Below are positions 6,713-11,144 of a DNA stretch of 11,144 bases, in pieces. Each line of letters starts with the position of its first letter. The stretch's first letter is position 1. The notes below the pieces were generated by a model that saw only the letters and a list, made by a program, of their open reading frames with translations, was not told the origin of the DNA and ran no database searches. A program made the position numbers and the translations under genes. The stretch lies in the NCBI GenBank assembly GCA_016179995.1, contig JACPCC010000101.1, positions 1-11,144 on the forward strand, given 5' to 3'. Source of the stretch: Candidatus Woesearchaeota archaeon (lineage in GTDB: Archaea; Nanobdellota; Nanobdellia; Woesearchaeales; GW2011-AR9).

Positions 6713-7459
6713 ATGGTAAATGATGATATTTTAATAGATCTTGGATTTTCTAAGAACGAGAGTAAAATATACACTTCGCTTTTGGAAAAAGGAGCGGCAA
6801 CTTCTACCGAGATTGCAGATATTAGTGGTATTCATCGTGTTAATGTTTATGATTCTGTAGGCAAACTCAAGAAAAGAGGATTAGTGGCTGAGGTTATGCA
6901 CAATGGAAAGAAGTGTTTTCAAGCCGCGTCTCCTGAAGCTTTGCGTAATATCCTCAAAGAAAAAGAGATTAAATTGGAAGCTGCCATGCCACAGTTTCAA
7001 ATGTTCAATTCTTTACATCCACACGTTCATAACGTGCAGGTTTATGAAGGCTACGATTTCATCCGTAATATGTTTTTACAGTTTCTAGAATCGCGACAGG
7101 ATATTTATGATTTGCAGATACCTAATTTTGTGCTAGAGCAGATGGGCTCTTATTTTCAAGAAGTGATTCATAAACGTCGAGCTGAGCAGAAACAAATGAT
7201 GTACCATATCTATTCAAAAAAAGCTTTGGAGCGCATAAAGTTTCTGAATACTTTGCCTTACACAGAAGCTCGTTTTCTTGAGGCTATGGAAGAAGAACCG
7301 GTAACAACTACTATCTGTGGGGATATAGTTGCTATTCAAGTTTATTATTCTGACCAACGTCAAAAACCTATGACTATTTACATCAAGAATGCACAGATTG
7401 CAGCAGGTTATCGTAGTCAATTTCTACTTTTGTGGTCGCAAGCGAAGAAACCTGAGTAA
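6713..7459 (+). CDS. TrmB-family winged-helix transcriptional regulator
   Basis: The 248-residue protein opens with the TrmB-type DNA-binding domain, about residues 5-75: GFSKNESKIYTSLLEKG, then TSTEIADISGIHRVNVYDSV as helix-turn-helix, then KKRGLVAEV and KKCFQAASPEAL as wing and exit. A short helix (about 78-95) probably makes the dimer. The C-terminal half begins VQVYEGYDFIRNMFLQFLES (108-127), the usual opening of TrmB-like effector domains, and ends about 100 residues earlier than the sugar-binding TrmB of Thermococcales. It is therefore likely a shorter, non-sugar branch of the family, with its ligand unknown. The ATG at 6713 follows a TATA box and an inverted repeat that would serve autoregulation. 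It is divergent from the 2-hydroxyacid oxidoreductase, whose promoter carries a similar site, making that gene the likely target. An in-frame ATG a few codons on gives almost the same protein. Confidence 0.85.
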   Translation: MVNDDILIDLGFSKNESKIYTSLLEKGAATSTEIADISGIHRVNVYDSVGKLKKRGLVAEVMHNGKKCFQAASPEALRNILKEKEIKLEAAMPQFQMFNSLHPHVHNVQVYEGYDFIRNMFLQFLESRQDIYDLQIPNFVLEQMGSYFQEVIHKRRAEQKQMMYHIYSKKALERIKFLNTLPYTEARFLEAMEEEPVTTTICGDIVAIQVYYSDQRQKPMTIYIKNAQIAAGYRSQFLLLWSQAKKPE

Positions 7460-7478
7460 ATATTCGATTAGAAATTGA

Positions 7479-7488
7479 TTTTTGTTCG
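7479..7488 (+). terminator. Weak T-rich stretch after the TrmB-type gene
   Basis: A five-T run followed by GTT lies about 20 bases after the stop at 7459, in the 65-base gap between convergent genes. Archaeal termination commonly uses T-rich tracts, but this one is short. Confidence 0.25.
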
Positions 7489-7524
7489 TACTTTATTCAA
7501 TAAAATGAGTTATCTCTAAAAATT

Positions 7525-8277
7525 TTAATGTGACTCATACTCTTTACTCAATGATTCTTTATCAAATCTACTTCCGCCCCAAGTATAATGAATATTGCTG
7601 CCTTCATCTAGTTTCTTAACAGTTTCTTCATCAAAAACTGCGGCACAGGCAGAGTGTTTGTGATGATAGTTGGTAGGAATAAAAGAAATAAAAAAAGCTT
7701 CTTCCGTAGTTTTAAATCCAATGGCATAAGAGTTATCTTTATCTTGTGGCCTAGTTGAGATCTGGAGATTTTCTTTTTTCTTTCCACTAAATCTTTCTAA
7801 TGTTTGCAGAATTTCTTTTGGTTCATCTGAAGTAGAAAATAAAGCTTGCAGATAGGGAAGGCCATTTTCTTGAGATAGTAAGTTCTCTAAAGAGAATTGT
7901 AACTTTGAAAGATATTTTTGGTTATAACGAACTCCGGGGATTTGTGGTAATGGTAGTACTGGGTTGTTATTAAAAAAATAGTGATGTAATGGTACTGTCT
8001 TACTATCTGTGGGAGGTATAATCCTACTGCCATAATGCTGAATTATTCTCATCTGTAAATTTTCTGAGAAAACATTTGTGCTGGTAACAATTTCATACTT
8101 TGCGAAATGTGGTTGTAATCTATGTAAATTTTCAGAACTGCTTTCTTTTCCTGCTCGATAAATATCTGAAGCAGAAGCAAAAATTTCACCCCAATCATTA
8201 TGGGTTTCTATCCAACCAGACTGGTTATTAACCCAGATACATTGAGAATTAGTCCAGGGAGCAAGATAACAAGCCAT
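7525..8277 (-). CDS. Uncharacterised 250-residue protein
   Basis: I do not recognise this protein. The frame is open for 250 codons, with codon use like its neighbours and a clear ATG. The N-terminus is rich in Trp and Asn (APWTNSQCIWVNNQSGWIETHNDWGEIF), followed by a helical stretch, a Pro-rich segment near 87-118 (NPVLPLPQIPGVRY), a helical middle (about 120-165) and a mixed C-terminal part with several His residues (NYHHKHSACAAVF, about 203-215). The aromatic, Asn-rich start and strand-like spacing suggest a globular alpha/beta protein. No signal peptide, membrane segment or familiar catalytic motif is seen. It lies 57 bases downstream of L35Ae on the same strand and converges on the TrmB-type gene. 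No Shine-Dalgarno is present, and an AT-rich element near 8298-8309 could be its own TATA box. Confidence 0.75.
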   Translation of the reverse strand: MACYLAPWTNSQCIWVNNQSGWIETHNDWGEIFASASDIYRAGKESSSENLHRLQPHFAKYEIVTSTNVFSENLQMRIIQHYGSRIIPPTDSKTVPLHHYFFNNNPVLPLPQIPGVRYNQKYLSKLQFSLENLLSQENGLPYLQALFSTSDEPKEILQTLERFSGKKKENLQISTRPQDKDNSYAIGFKTTEEAFFISFIPTNYHHKHSACAAVFDEETVKKLDEGSNIHYTWGGSRFDKESLSKEYESH

Positions 8278-8297
8278 AAGAAATTATTTATCAAATT

Positions 8298-8309
8298 AAT
8301 TAAATAAGT
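8298..8309 (-). promoter_or_regulatory. Possible TATA-like element for the uncharacterised gene
   Basis: On the minus strand TTATTTAATTAA lies 20 bases before the ATG at 8277, with no ribosome-binding site after it. The surroundings are so AT-rich that this could be coincidental; the gene might instead be read through from L35Ae. Confidence 0.3.
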
Positions 8310-8334
8310 TGTGTATCAATGATTCAGATAAAGC

Positions 8335-8589
8335 TTACTCTACTTTAACTTTAGTTCCCAAAGCTTGACCAGGCAATCCTGCTTCAGCAAAGATAGCTCG
8401 AACTGCGCCGTTTCGTCCATGTAAAGCAGATACTTTGCCTTTTATGACTTTTCCGGCAGGAGAAGTCCAACTAACTGTTTTACCGATAATTCTAGCAGCT
8501 TCTTCAGCAGTGTCTGCAGCTTTGATAATCATTTGCTTCAAGTTCTGATGATGCCTTCCTTGGCGATAATGTAAAACTACGGCTTCCAT
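8335..8589 (-). CDS. rpl35ae: Ribosomal protein L35Ae (eL33)
   Basis: The 84-residue, basic protein matches L35Ae/eL33 of the archaeal and eukaryotic large ribosomal subunit over its full length. Recognisable parts are the opening EAVVLHYRQGRHHQNLKQMI, then EAARIIGKTVSWTSPAGKVIKGKVSALHGRNGAVRAIF (split here by position: the Gly-Lys turn at 35-37, the GKV...G strands at 46-59), and the closing strand ending in GTKVKVE. It forms a small beta-barrel on 23S rRNA. The family is absent from bacteria, which helps assign the window to Archaea. The ATG at 8589 is placed 20 bases after a strong TATA box, so the message is probably leaderless. The uncharacterised 250-residue gene follows on the same strand. 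Confidence 0.92.
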   Translation of the reverse strand: MEAVVLHYRQGRHHQNLKQMIIKAADTAEEAARIIGKTVSWTSPAGKVIKGKVSALHGRNGAVRAIFAEAGLPGQALGTKVKVE

Positions 8590-8609
8590 GTCAGCTTCAA
8601 AATGTGGAT

Positions 8610-8619
8610 TATTTATAAA
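8610..8619 (-). promoter_or_regulatory. TATA box of the L35Ae gene
   Basis: On the minus strand TTTATAAATA, close to the archaeal consensus, ends 20 bases before the ATG at 8589. An ACC sits just upstream, where the TFB-recognition element would be. This is among the best promoter matches in the window and fits a strongly expressed ribosomal gene. Confidence 0.65.
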
Positions 8620-8738
8620 GGTTGTTGTTGAAGATTTTGAAGTGGAAGTATTTTAAGCTTATTGAAAAAGTATTGAATTTAATCTGATGATGTGAGTAAT
8701 TGTTAATTTAGGAATATATAGAATTATACTTCTTATGA

Positions 8739-8746
8739 TTTAAATA
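8739..8746 (+). promoter_or_regulatory. Possible TATA box for the amidohydrolase-like gene
   Basis: TTTAAATA lies 30 bases before the ATG at 8777, allowing a short leader of about 8-10 bases. No Shine-Dalgarno is seen. The 187-base region between this gene and the divergent L35Ae gene otherwise shows only AT-rich sequence with the two promoters. Confidence 0.4.
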
Positions 8747-8776
8747 CTTAAAACCAATGACCTCTAAACTGAACCA

Positions 8777-9444
8777 ATGTTCAACAAACATTTAATTATT
8801 AATGAAGGTAAAATACCGATTCTAGTTGTAAGTATCCATAGTTGTCATGCTAATAGCCCGATTGATTCTACTAATTCAAAAGAAGCACAAATAACAAAAG
8901 AATTAAATGAAACTTTGCATAGCAAATTGAATTATTATTCTTTTATTTATCTGGCTACAGAACTAGATGTATTCGAGAGACTAAAGAATCTTTAGTGGCG
9001 TTAATAGGAAATATGCTTTCTGTTTACGATAGAATTGGAGTCATAAGTCTTCACGCTCGAGCTAGAAAACACACTTTGAAGCAATATCCAAATAGTATAT
9101 TTGAGTTAGGTACACTAAAAGGAAAGGCACTAGATCCCATTATTGCAGAAAATCTTAAGAATAAATTAAGCCAGGACAACATAGTATTTGATTATAACTA
9201 TAAAATGGCTGGTGGAACTGAAATCAAAATAATGCATAAGATGTTTAATAATCCAAGATATGAAAGTGATGAATCAAGTAAAAATTATAATTCTAACAGT
9301 AATAAGTTACAGATAGCACAATTGGAATTTGATGCTTGGAAACGAACCGAAGATTGGGTTAGAAATGGAGTAGATCAGCGTTTTTATACCTGCAATGTTC
9401 TGGGAGAAATATTAATTCAATATTTATCTCGATTAGTCAAATAG
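8777..9444 (+). pseudogene. N-formylglutamate amidohydrolase-like gene, split by a frameshift
   Basis: Two adjoining frames appear to encode one protein. The first (8777-8995, 72 residues) begins with PILVVSIHSCHANSP, resembling the first metal-binding strand of N-formylglutamate amidohydrolases, and ends LATELDVFERLKNL. The second (from a GTG at 8995 to 9444, 149 residues) holds GVISLHARARKHT like the family's central D/S-L-H-G motif, IFELGTLKG, YKMAGGTEI like its GG turn, and LQIAQLEFDAWKR like the closing Q-x-E motif. Together they give about 221 residues, near family size. The stop TAG and the GTG share one base. Both frames are open between 8923 and 8995, so the shift lies there; adding one T to the TTT at 8991-8993 would join them as KNLLVALIGNM. 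Family members hydrolyse N-formyl or N-acyl amino acids using zinc. The call could instead be a sequencing error, a real split gene, or recoding. The family assignment is moderate. Confidence 0.5.
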
Positions 9445-9516
9445 CTAAACTACAGATTAACTAAACTCTACTAAACATCACAACTAGCGGAAACTTTTTC
9501 TTAACGATATCAATCA

Positions 9517-9540
9517 TTTAAAACATAAATTCTTAAAAAC
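9517..9540 (+). promoter_or_regulatory. Possible promoter of the HerA-like gene
   Basis: Two AT-rich elements, TTTAAAAC at 9517-9524 and CTTAAAAAC at about 9532-9540, lie 20-40 bases ahead of the ATG at 9561. Either could act as TATA box; no Shine-Dalgarno precedes the ATG. The 116-base gap otherwise contains nothing recognisable. Confidence 0.3.
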
Positions 9541-9560
9541 ACCTCCACTACCATAAACCT

Positions 9561-11102
9561 ATGCTCAAAGGCCAAATAGTTTCAGGTGATTTTTCTAAGA
9601 TAGTCATGAGAATTAAGTCAGATCAGAAAGTCGAGCTTGGCGAACTATTAATTCTCGAAGAGAAACAGGAAAAGTATCTACTTCAAGTGTATGATTTAAT
9701 CTACGGCAGCCAGATATCCAGCCAGAACTTAGAAATGGTGGCGGGGATGAACTTAGAGGAAGGCAGCTTTAATTTAATAGATGAGGAGTTAAGGAATTAT
9801 CAATTGGCTTTATTGAAGCCGGTATTGAGCGTTTCTCTCGAGTCTCAGCAGTCTAAAACCTGTAAAAAATTGCCAGCTTTCTTTTCGTCTATTCGTCAAA
9901 TAACCAAAGAGGATTTATTTTTTATTACTAAACCAGATAATCCTTTATTCTTAGGAGCCTTACGTTCGGGAAGCACTAATTTGGATTTTGATATTTTTCT
10001 TCCGGGTCAAGATGTATTGTCGCATCACGTTTTAATCCCGGCCAGTACGGGAAAAGGAAAAAGTAATTTGCAATTTTGTATCTTATGGGATATCGCTAGT
10101 AGAGATTATGCTGGGATGTTAGTTCTCGATCCGCATGATGAGTATTATGGTCGTACAGGTTATGGATTGAAAGATCATCCGCGTCGGGAAAAAGTGGCTT
10201 ATTATACACCTGTTGCTCCGCCTCCAGGTGCTCGTAGTTTGAAAGTCAATCTTCACAAATTAAAGCCGGAGCATTTTCAAGGCGCAATTGCTTTAAGCGA
10301 TCCGCAGCGTCAGTGTCTTTACATGTTTCATAAAAGATTCGGTCAAGAATGGATTTCTGAAATTTTAAAAGAAACAAAAATTGAGAAAGTGCAGTTTCAC
10401 GAGGATACTTTAGCTGTCGTCAAACGCAAGCTCATAGCTTTATTAGGATTGGATTTTGTTTCTGGAGTAATGAATTGCAGCGGCATATTTGATGATGTGG
10501 CTGGAGAAAATACTATCAGCGAAATTTGTCAGGAGTTGGAAAAAGGGCATTTAGTTATTGTTGATACAAGTTACTTTTCAGGGGCACTTGAAATTTTATT
10601 GGGCAGCATACTAGCTTCAGAGATATTTGAGCGTTATAAATATTATAAAAAGAACGGACAGCTGGAAGATAAACCTGTTGTTTCTATTGTCTTAGAAGAA
10701 GCGCCAAGAGTACTTGGCAGCAAAGTATTAGAGCAGGGCGGAAATATTTTTGAGACTTTGGCTCGTGAAGGCAGAAAATTTAAAATAGGTCTTATTGCTA
10801 TCACTCAGCTGCCCTCGGAGATCCCTAAAAATATTTTAGCGAATATGAATACAAAAATAATCCTGGGATTGGAAATGAGTTCAGAACGCCAAGCAGTTAT
10901 GGATTCTGCGGCGCAGGATTTGAGTCAAGATAATCGTAATATTGCTGCTTTAGATAAAGGCGAAGCTTTGGTGACTAGTATTTTTACTAAATTTGCTGTG
11001 CCCATAAAAGTTCCATTGTTTAAAGAATTTGCATCGAGGACGAAGAAAGAGACTGTTTCTAAAGTGTCTCAGGCGACGATGAATGATGAATTTTTTAGGT
11101 AA
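9561..11102 (+). CDS. HerA-like (DUF87) hexameric ATPase
   Basis: The 513-residue protein has HerA architecture and length. An N-terminal beta-rich region (about 1-75), resembling a HAS-barrel, is followed by the RecA-like core. Walker A is ASTGKGKS at 161-168, placed after HHVLIP. The [10 protein letters not shown] strand (186-195) matches the family's DP-GEY-type segment. Walker B is SIVLEEAP at 375-382, with Glu379-Glu380 as in many HerA proteins but Pro where His is common. [20 protein letters not shown] (401-420) carries the arginine finger and the sensor-like Gln. A helical insertion lies at about 235-300. HerA forms DNA-translocating hexamers that work with NurA nuclease and Mre11-Rad50 in end resection. 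No NurA gene is in the window, and only 42 bases remain after the stop, so the partner is unknown. The EEAPRVL variant may mark a different DUF87 branch, so a role in end resection is not certain. Confidence 0.85.
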   Translation: MLKGQIVSGDFSKIVMRIKSDQKVELGELLILEEKQEKYLLQVYDLIYGSQISSQNLEMVAGMNLEEGSFNLIDEELRNYQLALLKPVLSVSLESQQSKTCKKLPAFFSSIRQITKEDLFFITKPDNPLFLGALRSGSTNLDFDIFLPGQDVLSHHVLIPASTGKGKSNLQFCILWDIASRDYAGMLVLDPHDEYYGRTGYGLKDHPRREKVAYYTPVAPPPGARSLKVNLHKLKPEHFQGAIALSDPQRQCLYMFHKRFGQEWISEILKETKIEKVQFHEDTLAVVKRKLIALLGLDFVSGVMNCSGIFDDVAGENTISEICQELEKGHLVIVDTSYFSGALEILLGSILASEIFERYKYYKKNGQLEDKPVVSIVLEEAPRVLGSKVLEQGGNIFETLAREGRKFKIGLIAITQLPSEIPKNILANMNTKIILGLEMSSERQAVMDSAAQDLSQDNRNIAALDKGEALVTSIFTKFAVPIKVPLFKEFASRTKKETVSKVSQATMNDEFFR

Positions 11103-11121
11103 AGTTTCTTGGGTAAGAATG

Positions 11122-11138
11122 TTTGTTTTTGTTTTTTT
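11122..11138 (+). terminator. T-rich terminator after the HerA-like gene
   Basis: About 20 bases after the stop comes a plus-strand tract made almost only of T, ending in a run of seven, with no stable hairpin. Oligo-T tracts of this kind are the usual intrinsic termination signal in archaea. Confidence 0.55.
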
Positions 11139-11144
11139 CAAATC

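Noticed and set aside
7489..7505. Small TTTATT/AATAAA palindrome between the convergent genes
   Set aside because: Six-base AT-only arms are expected by chance here, and no T-run follows to make a terminator.
8646..8749. AAGTATTT/AAATACTT inverted pair between the L35Ae and amidohydrolase-like genes
   Set aside because: Eight AT-rich bases nearly 90 bases apart are not distinguishable from chance.
10950..11141. Minus-strand 63-codon open frame
   Set aside because: Overlaps the end of the HerA-like gene on the other strand and has no promoter or recognisable motif.
1..11144. CRISPR array, tRNA, rRNA or insertion sequence
   Set aside because: No regularly spaced repeats, no cloverleaf-like or rRNA-like segments, and no transposase or terminal inverted repeats were seen on reading both strands.

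Overview
The window looks like a piece of an AT-rich archaeal chromosome. It carries ribosomal protein L35Ae (an archaeal/eukaryotic family), a TrmB-type regulator, a HerA-type ATPase, and TATA-like boxes about 20-30 bases ahead of many start codons with little or no leader. Base composition and gene content would suit a DPANN lineage (Woesearchaeota/Pacearchaeota-like). That lineage is an inference; no rRNA or other marker is present.

Left part (1-6512, minus strand): four genes read leftward. In transcription order they are an FAD-dependent 2-hydroxyacid oxidoreductase of the L-2-hydroxyglutarate oxidase type (6512-5391), a 784-residue protein with a lactate/malate dehydrogenase-like domain and a probable C-terminal beta-propeller (5305-2951), a protein-kinase-like protein with a coiled-coil tail (best start 2949, to 1375), and a TPR-like protein that runs off the left edge (1313 to <1). 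The dehydrogenase-like and kinase-like genes are one base apart and almost certainly co-transcribed. This metabolic-enzyme-like scaffold, kinase-like protein and TPR cluster is the least familiar part of the window and the best candidate for an undescribed system.

Centre (6513-7459): a divergent control region separates the oxidoreductase from a TrmB-family regulator on the plus strand. The regulator's promoter holds a 7-bp-arm inverted repeat between TATA box and start codon. A diverged direct copy of the TATA-plus-operator segment lies over the oxidoreductase promoter. The simplest reading is that the regulator represses itself and controls the neighbouring oxidoreductase.

Right part (7525-11144): an unrecognised 250-residue protein and ribosomal protein L35Ae read leftward. 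Divergent from them is an N-formylglutamate-amidohydrolase-like gene broken by an apparent one-base frameshift (8777-9444). A HerA-like ATPase (9561-11102) follows, and a T-rich terminator closes the window.
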